Program-made: the position numbers and the translations under genes
In this document: positions 30,044 to 43,034 of the stretch, piece after piece
Layout of the letters: each line of letters begins with the position of its first letter
Numbering within the stretch: position 1 is the stretch's first letter
The notes under the pieces: model-generated
Told to the model about the DNA's origin: nothing
The model's input: the letters and a program-made list of their open reading frames with translations, nothing else
Database searches by the model: none
DNA from: Gliomastix tumulicola
Lineage: Eukaryota > Ascomycota > Sordariomycetes > Hypocreales > Bionectriaceae
Direction: 5' to 3'
Length of the DNA: 64,000 nt
Assembly (NCBI GenBank): GCA_001599755.1
Contig: BCHX01000001.1
Span: 1,302,001 to 1,366,000 of the forward strand

Positions 30044-31792
30044 ATGGGTTTCGCCGCCGCAAAGGGGACCAACGATCCCCCCGAGGTCCGTAACTGGACC
30101 ATCCACATCATCGCGCTTGTTGCCTCCATGGCCGCCCTGGCCAGTACGCCAACCACTTCTCTCCCTCCTCCTTCAGTGATACTGACTCCCCTCACAGTGG
30201 GCTACGACACGGCCGTCATCGGCGGCACCATGTCCCTGGACTCCTTCCGCCGCGACTTCGGCTTCGACCAAATGTCCCGGGAGCGCCTGGACGCGGCCCA
30301 GGCCAACATCGCGTCCATGTTCCAGGTGGGCGCCTTCTTCGGCTCGCTGCTGACCTTCCCCATCGCCGAGCACTTTGGCCGCAAGAAGGCCGTCATGGTC
30401 GCCTGCGCCGTCTTCATCGTCGGCGGCAGCCTCATGGCCGCCGCCCACGGCATCCTCGACGTGCTCATCGTCGGGCGGTGCGTCGGCGGCCTGGGCATCG
30501 GCATGGCGACCATGACGGTGCCCGTCTACATCGCCGAGACGGCCCCGCCCTCCATCCGGGGGCGGCTCGTCGGCATCTTCGAGATCATCTCGCAGAGCGG
30601 CGGCATGCTGGGCTTCTGGATCAACTACGCCACGGACCGCACGCTCCCGCTCGACGGCACCGCGCAGTGGGTTGTCCCGCTCGCGCTGCAGGTGGTGCCC
30701 GCGGCCGCGCTGCTCGTCGGCATCACCTTCTGCCCGGAGTCGCCGCGCTGGCTGGCCCGGGGCGACGACTTCGAGGCCGTCGAGAAGGTCCTGACGTACA
30801 TCCGCGGCCTGCCCGCCGACCACCCTTACATCGTCAACGAGATCCGGGAGATCCGCCTGCAGGTCGAGGAGCGCAGCACCAACAGGATGAGCCGGAAGCA
30901 GCAGCTCAAGAAGCTCTTCGAGGCCGGCACCCGCAACCGCGTCGGCACCGGAGCCTTCCTCATGTTCCTCCAGTCCTTCACGGGGGTCAACATCATGACC
31001 TACTACTCCCCGCGCATCTTCGAGACCCTCGGCGTCAGCGGCACCAGCAACAAGCTGCTCAGCACGGGCGTCTACGGCGTCTGCAAGACCGCCGGCATGT
31101 TCCTCTTCGCCTTCTGGGTCGTCGAGTCCGTCGGCCGTCGCGGAGGGCTCATCTGGGGCGCCTTCATCGGCAGTCTCCCGCTCTGGTACGTCGGCGGCTA
31201 CGTCCTGCGCGCGGATCCGGCCTCCAACGCCGTCGAGGGGAACATACAGCAGACAGGCTGGGGGTACTTCGCCATGGTGTGCATCTACCTCAACGCCTTC
31301 ATCATCTGCGCCACCTGGCAGGGCATCACGTGGACGTATGCCGCCGAGATCTTCCCCCTGGATATCCGCATGATGTGTGTGGCCCTCTGCACAGCCAGTA
31401 CCTGGCTTGGTTCATTTGTCGTCGCGAGGGCTACGCCGTTCATGATTTCGGATTTGGGATACGGGACCTTCTTCATGTTTGGGGCCTTCGTTATCCTGAT
31501 GGGCACATGGGCCTTCTTCTGCATTCCGGAAACAAAGGGTACGTTGCAAACTCAGAACTCCAAACCAAAAAAGGCTGTATCATATCGGATAAGTTATATA
31601 CTGACCTCGCGTTCGTGCTCAGGTGTTGCTCTCGAGGACATGGATCGCTTGTTCTCAAAGCCCACCCATCTTGTTGTATGGGCTCAACTCCGCGGGAAGC
31701 CCATCGTCGACACCAGTGAAGACACATTTGGCACTGGCTCGAGGAGAGACTCGCTCAAGAAGGCCGAGGAAGCTGTGGTGCAGGTTCCCTGA
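30044..31792 (+). CDS. MFS transporter, sugar-porter family
   Basis: This 12-span plasma-membrane symporter takes up sugars or related compounds such as quinate or uronic acids. The model is join(30044..30143,30198..31538,31623..31792), 536 aa. Intron 1 joins MAALA to MGYDTAVIGG. Intron 2 joins ETK to GVALEDMDRLF, the conserved end signature. Sugar-porter motifs are clear: HFGRKKAV, GRCVGGLGIGMATMTVPVYI, PESPRWL, GVNIMTYYSPRIFE, VGRRGG and FFCIPETKG. An upstream in-frame extension to 29909 exists, but the ATG at 30044 begins where homologues start and leaves a normal 5' UTR after the TATA box. The substrate is not predictable from sequence. It is divergent from the DUF1338 gene and closes the metabolic island, so it is the likely importer of that pathway. 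Confidence 0.93.
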   Translation: MGFAAAKGTNDPPEVRNWTIHIIALVASMAALASTPTTSLPPPSVILTPLTVGYDTAVIGGTMSLDSFRRDFGFDQMSRERLDAAQANIASMFQVGAFFGSLLTFPIAEHFGRKKAVMVACAVFIVGGSLMAAAHGILDVLIVGRCVGGLGIGMATMTVPVYIAETAPPSIRGRLVGIFEIISQSGGMLGFWINYATDRTLPLDGTAQWVVPLALQVVPAAALLVGITFCPESPRWLARGDDFEAVEKVLTYIRGLPADHPYIVNEIREIRLQVEERSTNRMSRKQQLKKLFEAGTRNRVGTGAFLMFLQSFTGVNIMTYYSPRIFETLGVSGTSNKLLSTGVYGVCKTAGMFLFAFWVVESVGRRGGLIWGAFIGSLPLWYVGGYVLRADPASNAVEGNIQQTGWGYFAMVCIYLNAFIICATWQGITWTYAAEIFPLDIRMMCVALCTASTWLGSFVVARATPFMISDLGYGTFFMFGAFVILMGTWAFFCIPETKGTLQTQNSKPKKAVSYRISYILTSRSCSGVALEDMDRLFSKPTHLVVWAQLRGKPIVDTSEDTFGTGSRRDSLKKAEEAVVQVP

Positions 31793-32627
31793 TACGAGTC
31801 TGTCCGATGCATTAGTAGCGAACGATAAGAGAACCTCGGTGTAATCTTGAGCAGATAACTTCAAGGAGCTGGTAGTTACGGTATGATATCATACTGCTTG
31901 AAGCGTATAGTAGATACACTGAGGAGCGGAGAGAAGTCAATACAACCGGCCGGTTGTATCAATAGAAAAGGAAGTGTCTATACTTCTTTTATGATCTCTA
32001 TACACCTTCTCGAACTCTGTCAACAAGCATCGTTACTTAGAAATAATACAAAGGACTCGTGTCTACTATAGTCTAGTGCTGCCAGGTTCATGACATTAGG
32101 AAACCAAGTCTTGAGCCTTCAAGTTGACTAGTCAGATACATACCCAGCGCGCTCTGGCTTATCCAAGAGAATGCGTATCATGTGCAAGCCAAGTAAGTCC
32201 CTTCATCACACGGATGGGTAGATGTCTGAGTAAGTAGGTTTAAATCATATATATCAGAATAGACTAGAAATTCGACTAACGAGAAAACGAATGCCTCATG
32301 CGCCCCTCCCCAAAACAGAAAGAACCAAGCCGAGTCTCCAATCTCTATGGTATCTTGACCCAAATTGCTTCCCCACCCTGATCGTTCCTTTTCATAAGCG
32401 TGCAAGAGACCGCATGTCCTCGTATACTGGAAAAACGAAAGAAGCAAGAAGCATATATCACAACATGGGTGACATGAAACAGCCTGTGTGAGAAAGAAAA
32501 GAGACGAAAAAGCTCCACGGGAAACCAGCAGAAAACTCCGCGCTTTGTTTCCGGCAAGCCAAAATCGGGTTGGTACATCCATAATTCTTTGTAGAAAGAT
32601 TTTTCATTCTTCTGTTCCGCAGAGCCT
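31793..32627. other. Convergent intergenic, MFS and GLT1 3' ends
   Basis: This 835-base stretch between converging genes is AT-richer than its surroundings. I see no gene and expect only the two terminators/3' UTRs. Confidence 0.55.
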
Positions 32628-35600
32628 TTAGGCCGCGTTGACCTCGATCTGGCTAAAGATCTGCTGGGCGGTTCGCTTGACGATACCACCAGTAACGGGA
32701 AGACTGGTGGACTTCTCGAGGTAGAGATCGACCTCGCGAGCAGCCATGCGGCCTTCATTGATACCCCTGTTGAAAATTTTATCAGCATTTGCACCCATAT
32801 TTGTTAGAAACTGTGAGAAGTGATGCTTACCAGACAATAAGAGACTGGCCGCGACGGGCATCACCAGCAGCAAAGACACCATCAATGTTGGTGCTGTACT
32901 TGCCAGGAGCAGTCTTGATGTTCTTGCGAGCATCCTTCTCGATATCGTCGCCGAGGACGCGAGCCTCAGGGCCAAGGAAACCCATGGAGAGGAAGACAAG
33001 ATCAGCAGGGAAGAACTCCTGCGAGCCATCAACCTTCTTCATGTCCCAGCCACCAGTGGGAGAGCGAGTCCACTCAACACGGATGGTGTTGATACCCTTG
33101 ACCTTGCCATTGCCGTCGTCGACGAATTCCTCAGACATGATGCAGTACTCACGAGGATCCTTGCCAGTGTGCTGGCGGACCTCAGAGTGACCGTAGTCAA
33201 CACGGTAGATGCGAGGCCACTGAGGCCAGGGGTTGTCACGAGCACGCTCCGGAGGAGGCTGGGGCAGAAGCTCGAAGTTGGTCACAGACTTGGCACCGTG
33301 ACGAACAGAGGTACCAATACAGTCATTACCAGTGTCACCACCACCAATGACAATGACATTCTTGTCCTTGGCGGTGATGTAGGCGTCGTCGGCAAGCTCA
33401 GAGTCGAGGAGGGACTTGGTGTTCTTGTGGAGGAACTCCATGGCGAAGTGGATGCCCTCAAGCTCACGGCCCTTGATGGGAAGATCACGAGCAACGGTGG
33501 CACCAGTAGCAATGACAACAGCGTCGTTGCTGCTGCGGAGGTCATTAAGAGACAGCTGGCCCTCTTCGCCAATAGCTACACCAGTGACAAAGTTGATGCC
33601 CTCAGCGGCCATCAAGTCGGTCCTACGCTTGACAATACGCTTGTCCAGCTTCATGTTGGGAATGCCGTACATCAAGAGACCACCAAGACGGTCCGCACGC
33701 TCGTACAGGGTGACGAGGTGACCAGCGCGGTTGAGCTGGTCAGCAGCAGCCAGACCAGCGGGACCAGAGCCAATGATGGCGACCTTCTTGCCGGTTCGAA
33801 CCTCGGGAGGACGAGGCACCATCCAGCCCATCTCGAAGCCGCGATCAATGATGGCACACTCGATAGACTTGATACCGACAGGGTCCTCGTTGATGCCGAG
33901 AACGCAAGCACCCTCGCAAGGAGCAGGGCAGACACGACCAGTGAACTCGGGGAAGTTGTTGGTCATGAGCAGACGGTTGAGGGCATCTTTCCACTGGTTT
34001 TGGAAGACCAACTCATTCCATTTGGGGATAATGTTGGAGATGGGGCAACCGGTCTCAGACTGGCAGAAAGGAACACCGCAGTCCATGCATCGGGCAGACT
34101 GGTACTTAAGCTCGTCCTCGTTAAGGCGAGAGCTTATTTCAGCCCAATCCTTGGTACGGGTAGACGCAGAGCGGTACTTCTCAGATCGGCGAGCGTACTT
34201 CATGAATCCCTTGGTCTTGTCAAGGACGAGAGCACGCTTCTTCTCAGCGGCGTTGTCGCCAACAGCCTCTTCAAGATCCAGGAGCTTAGCAGCCTTCTCC
34301 TCCTTCTTGTGCTGGACACCAGAGACAACCGGAAGGTTGTACTCGGCACGCTTGACCTCGGCAGCCTTGGCGGCCTCCTCCTCCAGGACGCGCTTGTAGT
34401 CAACAGGCAGGACCTTGACGAAGCGAGGCAGAGCACGGTTGAAGTCAACCAGGATGCGAGCAGCCAGCTCAGAGCCAGTGTAGTGATGGTGGTCCTCGAT
34501 GAGACCACGGACAAAGGCAATCTCGGCAGGGTCATCAAGAGGCCCAGCCTCAACCATCTCAGTGTTAAGCTTGCTGTCGAAGTCGCGGTTGTGGTCGAGA
34601 ACGTAGGCGATACCGCCCGACATACCAGCAGCGAAGTTGCGGCCAGTGGCACCGAGAATAATGATGCGGCCACCAGTCATGTACTCACAGCCGTGGTCAC
34701 CAACACCCTCAACAACGGCGGTAGCACCGGAGTTACGGACGGCGAAACGCTCTGCGGCGACACCACGGAAGAAGCAGGTACCGGTAGTAGCACCGTACAA
34801 GCAGACGTTACCGATTAGGACGTTCTCCTCAGCCTTGAAGACGGCAGAGCGAGGGGGGTAGATGATCAGGCGACCACCAGAGAGACCCTTGCCGACGTAG
34901 TCGTTGGCATCACCCTCAAGCTCGAGGGTCACACCAGGCGCGAGGAAGGCACCGAACGACTGACCAGCCGAGCCCTTGATGTTGACGTGGACGGTGTCTA
35001 GAGGTAGACCGGCCTCGCCGTAACGCTTGGAAATCTGGTACGAGAGCGAAGTGCCCATGGCACGATCGGTGTTGACAATGTCGCACTCAATACGAGAGGG
35101 CAGGCCCTTGTCCAGAGTCAACTCGGCCTCCGAGATGAGCTTGTTGTCGAGGCGGACGTAGAGCTTGTGGTCCTGCTTGCGGACGTTGAAGGTGGCCACA
35201 CCCGGTCGGAGCTTGTGGGCGGGCGTGAGGAGCAGAGACAGATCAATGTTCTGCGTCTTGTTATTGCGCAGGTCATCACGAACCTTCAGAACCTCCACAT
35301 GGCCAACCATCTCGTTGATGGTACGGAAACCGAGCTGAGCCATGATGGCACGGAGCTCATTGGCAATGTAGTAGAAGAAGTTGATGACGTGCTCTGGGGC
35401 ACCAGCGAACTTCTTGCGCAGCTCAGGGTCCTGGGTAGCGATACCGACAGGGCAAGTGTTGAGATGGCACTTGCGCATGAAGATGCAGCCCATGGCAATC
35501 AGGGGAGCAGTGGCGAAGCCCCACTCCTCAGCACCAAGCAGACAGGCAATGGCGACATCACGACCAGTCCTCAGCTGACCATCAGTCTGGACCACGACAC

Positions 35601-38600
35601 GGCCACGGAGATCGTTGAGAACAAGCGTCTGGTGAGTCTCGGCAAGGCCCAGCTCCCAGGGGAGACCAGCGTACTTGATACCAGTCCATCGGGAGGCACC
35701 GGTACCACCGTCGTGACCAGAGATGAGGATGTGGTCGGCCTTGGCCTTGGCGACACCAGAGGCGACAATGCCGACGCCAACCTCGGAGACGAGCTTGACG
35801 GAGACTCGAGAACGGGGTCCAGAGCACTTCAAGTCGTAGATGAGCTGCTTGAGATCCTCAATGGAGTAGATGTCGTGGTGGGGAGGAGGCGAGATCAGAC
35901 CAACACCAGGAGTGGAGTGACGAGTGCGAGCAATAGACTTGGACACCTTGTGACCAGGCAGCTCACCACCCTCACCAGGCTTGGCACCCTGGGCCATCTT
36001 GATCTGAAGCTCATCCGAGTCAGCCAGGTAGGCGGAAGTGACACCGAAACGACCAGAGGCAATCTGCTTAATGGCAGAGCGCATGGTGTCGCCGTTGGGC
36101 ATACGCTCGGAACGCTCAGGATCCTCACCACCCTCACCAGTGTTGGACTTGCCACCAAGACGGTTCATGGCCACGGCAAGAGTCGAGTGGGACTCCATGG
36201 AGATGGAACCATAAGACATGGCACCAGTGCAGAAACGACGAACGATCTCCGTCCAAGGCTCGACCTGGTCGATGGGGATGGGGTTGCAGTCCTCGAACTT
36301 GAAGTCGAGCAGACCACGGAGCGTGCACTGCTTGATCTGCTCATACTCGGAGCGAGAGTAAGCCTCATACGACTTGTCGTTCTTGTTACGAACGGCATCC
36401 TGGATGTTGGCAATGGACGTGGGGTCGTTAATGTGAGGCTCGCCTCCATCTCGCCAGTGGTACTCGCCGGACTCGGGAAGACCCTTGATGCCCACGGTGT
36501 AACGGGTGGAGAATCCACGCTCGTGGAAGCGGTAGGCATCCTCGGCAATGAGCTCAAAGGTCATGCCCTGGATTCGAGAGGCCGTGCCTCTGAAGCATCG
36601 CTCGACAACGGTCTCATCAAGACCGAGGGCCTCGAAGATCTGAGCACCCTTGTAGGAAGCAAGAGTGGAGATACCCATCTTGCTCATGACCTTGAGAATA
36701 CCACCGTCGCAAGAGTGCTTGTAGTTCCGGATGAGAGCATCATCGGAGAGCTTCTTCTTGATCAGGCCCTCACGGTTGAGCTTGAGAATGCACTCCATGG
36801 CGAGGTAGGGGTTGACGGCATCAGCACCGTAGCCGAGAAGCACGCACATGTGGTGAACCTCACGAGCCTCGGCGGTCTCGACCACGAGAGCAGCCATGGA
36901 ACGCCACTTGTTGCTGACAAGGTGGTGGTGAAGCATACCGGAAGCAAGAACAGCCGAGACAGGGACGCGGTCGGCGCTGGTCTTGCGGTCAGAGAGAACG
37001 ATGATGCGGTCCCTGGCCTCAATGGCAGCGGTAGCCTCGTTGCAGATCTCGTCGAGATGCTTGATGTAGCCCTGGACTCCCATGCTCTTGGGGAAAGTTA
37101 GGTCAATAACCTTGACGGTCCACTCGGGGTGCAGAGTCTTCAGGTTCAGGAGACTGTTGAACTCGGGGATGGAAAGAACCGGACTAGGCAGGAGGAGACG
37201 ACCGCACTGAGATGGGTCCATCTCCAGCAGGTTACCCTGAGGACCAACGTAGCACTCGAGAGACATGACGATGGACTCTCGGATAGGATCGATAGGCGGG
37301 TTGGTGACCTGGGCGAAGAGCTGGCGGAAGTAGTCGTAGAGGAGGCGGGGCGAGGGAGTCAGGCAGGCAAGAGGAGCATCGTTGCCCATGGAGCCCAGGG
37401 CTTCCTTCTCATCAGCAGCCATAGGAGCCAGGAGCAGGCTCACCTGCTCGTGGGTGTAGCCAAAGGACAGAAGGAGAGGGTCCTCCTGCAGAAGAGTCTC
37501 GTCGGGCTTGGCCTTGAGGTCAAAGGAGCCATCAAGCTTCTCATAGATGTTGGGCAGGGTGAGCAGCTCCTGGTCGAGCCAGGCGCGGAAATCCTGGCGG
37601 CTAGCGACAGTCTCCTTCAGCTCCTTGTCATCGATGATACGACCGGCCTGGGTGTCGACGAGCAGCATACGTCCAGGCTGGAGACGACCCTTCTGAATGA
37701 CGGACTCGGGCTCAACGGGAATAGTACCGACTTCAGAAGCGCAGATAATGCGATCATCGTCCATGACGTAGTATCGGCACGGTCGCAGACCGTTTCGATC
37801 CAGGTTGGCACCGCAGAAGCGACCGTCAGCGAAAGTGAAGAGGGCAGGACCATCCCAGGGCTCCATCTGGCATGCAGCCCATTCGTAGAAAGCAGCCTTC
37901 TTGGGGTCCATGAGCTCATTGCCCTGCCAGGCCTCAGGGACCATGAGCATGACAGCCTCGGGCAGAGAAAGCACGCCGTTGATGGTAAGAAGCTCGAGAA
38001 CGTTGTCAAAGGCAGCCGAGTCGGAACCACCATCCTCAACAATGGGGTACAGCCACTCGAGCTCATCCTTGAAGATGTCAGAGTTCATGAGACCCTCTCG
38101 CGCTCTCATCCAGTTCTTGTTTCCTCGCAGCGTGTTGATCTCACCGTTGTGAGCGGCCCATCGCAGAGGCTGCGCACGGTCCCAGGAGGGGAATGTGTTG
38201 GTAGAGAAACGAGAGTGAACCAGAGCGAAATGGGCCTGGTAGTCGGCGTTGACCAGGTCATGGTAGTAGGAGTAGACCTGGACGGGCGCAAGCTGACCCT
38301 TGTAGACAATGTTCTTGTTGGAGAGGGAGCAGATGTAGAACCAGTTCTGGAGGCCAATGGTGTGGGTAGCGCGCTTTCGCAGCACATAGAGCTGACGCTC
38401 AAAGTAACGGTCGTCGAACTTCTCCGGGTCTGTCATCTCCGGAGCGTTGCCAGAGCCGTAAGCCGACGTGAGAACAACGAAGGGCTGGGCAATGATGGGC
38501 TCGCGCGACTTGGCAGCAGGACCAAGCAGCGTCGAGTCAACGGGAGGCCGTCGCCATCCCAGAACACGCAGACCCAGCGATTCGGCAACATCTTCCAGTT

Positions 38601-39164
38601 GCCGCGTAGACTCGGCGAAAGTCTCCTCGTCAGGCTTGAAGAACAGGTTACCCACGGCGTACTGGCCGAGGGGGGGCAGCTTGATGTCCTCCTCCTTCTC
38701 GAAGTTCTTGACGAAGAACCGGTGAGGGATGGAAGTCATGACACCAGCACCGTCACCGTCTCGTGCATCCGAACCCACGGCGCCACGGTGGGTCATGTTG
38801 CATAGAAGGTTTCGTGCTGTTCGTCGGGGGATCGTCAGTCGAGTCCTCAGCTGTGCAATGCTCGAGGGACAAATGTACTACTCACCATCGCTAACAATCT
38901 TGTGGCTGGGCTTGCCCTTGATGTGGCTGTATCTTTTGTTAGCCCTGCCATTGGCCGACCGGCGACAGCTGCAGCAACGACTTACCAAGCAAAGCCTACA
39001 CCGCAAGCATCCTTTTCCAGGGACGGATCGTAGAGACCCTGCTTCACGGGCAGCGCACCGGCCCAAGAGCCATTGTTGTCCGTCTGGTACTCATAGGGTT
39101 TGTACGATTCCTTTTCGGCTTCGAGGTGAATTTGTCGGTCGTCGAAATCCTCGAGCAGGCCCAT
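32628..39164 (-). CDS. GLT1: Glutamate synthase (NADH), single-chain GOGAT
   Basis: This enzyme makes two glutamates from glutamine and 2-oxoglutarate, using NADH, FMN, FAD and Fe-S clusters, and works with glutamine synthetase in ammonia assimilation. The model is complement(join(32628..32766,32831..38816,38886..38926,38986..39164)), 2114 aa, the usual size. A 53-residue propeptide precedes the catalytic Cys C54 in EKDACGVGFAC, the same position as in yeast. Then come the glutaminase domain (THRGAVGSDARDGDGAG), the central and FMN domains (SGHDGGTGASRWTGIKYAG, ~1090), the 3Fe-4S loop C-x5-C-x4-C (CIFMRKCHLNTCPVG, ~1193), the GXGXG domain, and the GltD-like half with CMDCGVPFC (~1650) and GSGPAGLAAADQL (~1756). 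The exons around C54 are short (179 and 41 nt). The last intron splits LIVW/GINEGRMAAREVD. Confidence 0.97.
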
Positions 39165-40567
39165 GCTAGGCGAAGCTCCGCGAATATGTTATAAAGAGGT
39201 TGGGGTGGTGGGAGTTGGGAGGTGGTGGTTTGCGAACGACGGGGTTCCGACCGAGATGGTGGGGGGTTGTTGTTGTCGAGGCTGGACCGTGGTGTTGTAT
39301 CGGCGAGAGCAGGCAAAGGCCGCTCAAACGCTGATCTGCGGATGATGTCAGTAGCTGAGACGGGGGCTGGCGATTGCAATCGCAGTTCAATGGAATGAGA
39401 ATGATGATGAAGGGGGGAGAATAAGTGACAGAGGAGAGAGGAGGGGTCGGAATAAATCAGTGAGGCAGAGGGAGGCGTGTGGAAGATTAGGTTGAGGTGT
39501 AGGGGAAGGTGTGAGCGCAGTGCTGAGGTTTCCAGCCCGGGTTATCGGAGGGAAGTGTTGTCGCCCGGTTTATTTTGTCGGGGGCCCCTCGCCATTTTCG
39601 TTGGAAAATCCCCAAATCTGGTGTAAGTTTGGGCGGCGTGACATAGCACTTCCCCATAATTCACCCCACTCTCTCAAATCCACAGCTGCGGATTCGCTTG
39701 ATCCACGAGCTAGGCCTGGCAACAGCCCCTCCATTGACTGGTATTGGGATTTTTTATTTTTTTCTTCTTTTTTCTGAATTTCAGAGCCCGTGGGATGAAA
39801 TATCATAGTTGCCATGTGTAGAGCATAAAAGGGGGGAGGGAGAGTTCTGGAGGCACAGAAAGGACCGGACTTGCACTGGCAGCCGTCTGAGCAAGATGAC
39901 CACTCGATTCTCTCTCGCCTTTCGCCGCCCGAGCGTACGGCATGGGTTTCTTCGGTTCGTGGAGCTAGCTGTCTCTTTCAGGAAAGGGAGCACCGGACCG
40001 GGCACCGTCGTGCAGCGTGGGATGCATCTGCCAACCAGCCAATTATGCACCTCGCAATTGCGGCTGAGGCGTGACAAGGGGAGGGAGGACAACTGGCAGT
40101 CCGCGACCAGCGCGCTGCAGTCAACCTGCAGCAGCAAAAGGCCAACGCAGGCCCAGGGTTTGGTTTTTCGCTAGCCAATTAAGCTATGCAGTAGGAGCAG
40201 CAGCAGCAGCTTCACCTCGTCTAGCCCGCGTTTCCCCCCTCCCCTTGCAATCGCTCATGCAGCAGTCGGGTCTTTGGTTCGTAGCGTAGCGGTATCCCCT
40301 CCCCGCTCGAGATAGCTCTCCACCATCCGGACGCCTTGTTCGCTTCGTCTAGCGCGCGCTCTGCTGCCGGGCGCATTCCTCTTCGGAGGAGTTCCATAGG
40401 AAAACGCCCGTCCTTCCGAGGGTGATGGCCGATCCCAGATGTCGCTTGTCGAAGGAGGGAGCTGCCAGGAGGTATAGCGTAGTGATAGGCAAGGCCGGGT
40501 CGCTCAACCAGCTCTGCTCGCCGCCAACTGACTGGATGGAACCATGCGGACATGTGTATGTTGTGTG

Positions 40568-40591
40568 TGGTGGTGGTGGTGGTGGTGGTGG
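40568..40591. repeat. (GGT)n microsatellite
   Basis: About eight tandem GGT units lie in non-coding DNA. Confidence 0.85.
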
Positions 40592-43013
40592 ATGTATGCG
40601 GGGAGGCGAGGGATGGTGTTGAGAACTGCTTCCTTTCCTTCACCAGTATTCACTTACCAGGTAACTGTGTTGCCCTCGGGGTCAATGGCTTCTCTATAAG
40701 GGTATCGTGCAATTGGCCTTTCGGGGTCGCGCGGTAGAAGGTGCAAGAGAGAGCGGGCAGGTCAGGAGAGAGAAAGAGGAGGAGGAGGGTGGAAGGGGAG
40801 AAGGAGGGGAGGGCTTCGCTTTTGTAATCGAGTCAGGCCACGCCAACCAAGGGGACAGACAGGGCGAAGGGATCTTCGGGACGAGAGTGACCAGAGGTTT
40901 TGCCGGCCTGGCCTTGGTGGCATTTTCTGCCTGACCACCTTTCTCGGAGCACAGGCGGCGGCGGGAAACAAATGGCCGCATTGTCATTCGAGTCAATCAG
41001 CTGTCGACTAGCCTCTGCCTAAGGTAGGATGAGAGACGCCAAGGCCGGGACAGGACGAGTCGACGCTGGTAGTTCCAGGCCCAGGTCGACAAGGATGGAT
41101 ACATGTGAAGGTGGAGGCCATCTACCAGCGGCTACAGGCACACCCACGCCGGTGCTGTGGCTACTATTACTGCACTGCGTCCTCTTACCCAGATCACCAA
41201 CTACCGCGCGCGCGCTCTGCCTCCTTGCGGCACGGCTGACATATTTCTCCTGCTCGTCTCGCCCGCCGCAACTGACTCTCATTCAGAGCGATCCCGTCCC
41301 GTTTACTTCAACTAAGCCTATCCAACAAAACTCAATGCAAAAGCCGTCCATCTCACCCCAGCTTGCCGAGTTGCCATGAGGGTGGGAGGATGACCCCGTG
41401 TGTGGGGGGGGAACAACGTTCTGCTTTCCTCCCTCTCACCCTCGCCCGGGCAGCCTTCTCCCTGGGGCCAGTGGCAGACGAGTGACAGACTATTCACAGT
41501 TCGCAGGTGGTCTCCGAATTCCGTGGGCGACGAAAAAATTGGGAGGGGTCGGAAAGGGCCAGAGAAGATGGTGGGTAATTGGCAAAGTAGTGGGTACTCG
41601 CTAGGCGGCCAGAAAACACCGCAAACTCGCCCGTGGATGCTCGTTTTACCGCGTACTCCATACCTGGCTTCGGGTGCCACCCAGGCCAGAGCTGCGAGGA
41701 CATTCCATCCGGCGCTCACCCGAACCACTGCCTGGATCTTTTTGGTTTTTTTTTCTTTCTTCCATTGCTCCCATCTTGGCCGATGAACGGAGGTGCTCGC
41801 AACGGGACTCCTCTTACTACCTACTACTAAGCAGAAAGAATTCCGTGGCGCTGATGGTCCGAGATGGACGGGTCCATTACTCGTCCACTCAGACGCCGTC
41901 TAATTCCAACCCTCCCTCTTCTACGGCATTTGGCATGGGAGCAGCCACATGCTAGATCAGCACTTTTCCTCCGCCATCCAAAGTTTCTTGCACACACAAA
42001 TGACACTTGAGGGGCCAATGAGAGCGTGCCATGCAATGATCAACTGCAACCTATGTTCTCCTCCGCAACCATCTCCCTCTGCGCGCGTGCAACTCAGTGA
42101 GGCGATCTTTGCCGCATCTCTACAGCCATAGGACGTAGGTATGATTCAACCCGGCAAAGTAAGTCCTTCGGGGCTGGTCCCCTTCTTTTCACCCCTTCGC
42201 GATCGTCCCGGCTGCGAACCGCAGGGGACAGCTGTAGCTGGAATCCTCTTTGGTTCTTTAGGCAAGCTCCGGAGTCGGTAAGGACGTTTCCATCCCATGC
42301 GTTGCCTTCCAGAATTACCATTTATTTCCCTCAGGGCGGCATCTCACAATGCCCCTCCGAATCTCCTGAAAGGTACCTACGTTAGTGAGCAGGGTCGGTT
42401 GGGGTGGTTCTCCGGCAGCGGCTTTCCAATGCGAGTCGGAGGCGGGGATGCTGGGATCATCCACCTATCCCCGTCGGAGCATTTGTAAATGAAGTGTGAC
42501 CAACGACAAACCAGGTTGTGTAAGAGAAAACGAGATCCAATGGTGTTATATAAAAACAAAACCAAGCCAGCCCACGGACGGGGTGTGCTCTGCAACCCTG
42601 GCACGGGTCAAACGCCCTCCTCCTCCTCCTCCAAGGCCTGACCTAGAACCTCTTAGGGCCAACCCCACAGGCCGGGATGCAGGATGCACAAGTTCACAGA
42701 AGGGAACCAGCACCCGCATCTGAGAAGCGCACATGGGCTGCACGGACTGGAGCGGCGGTCGCGGCCAATCAGAGGCCTGCGTTTGCTAACCAGGACCGCC
42801 GATGTCGCCGCGCGGGGCGTCCAGAAAACAGGCCCTTGGGAAGGACTGACGTAGCTTATGGGCTTTTGGTGGCTTGGAAATCGCCGGGGGGAGTGTGCGA
42901 GGGAAAAAAAAAAAAGGGCAGCAGAAGTGGGAGTGGGAGGGGGTGTGCGGGTGGGTGGTCAGCGTTTTCTGGTTCCCTTGCTCTGTGCGAGCTGTTACAT
43001 ATGCAGTCTTCAT

Positions 43014-43034
43014 GCACGCTGCACGCTGCACGCT
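43014..43034. repeat. Three tandem copies of a 7-bp unit (GCACGCT)
   Basis: GCACGCT is repeated at 43014, 43021 and 43028 without mismatch in non-coding DNA. Confidence 0.85.

Noticed and set aside
33169..38805. Three long plus-strand open frames (549, 644 and 558 codons) opposite GLT1
   Set aside because: They are shadows. GLT1 codon choice avoids codons that create stops on the other strand, and the frames show no family motif while the minus strand reads as a complete GLT1.
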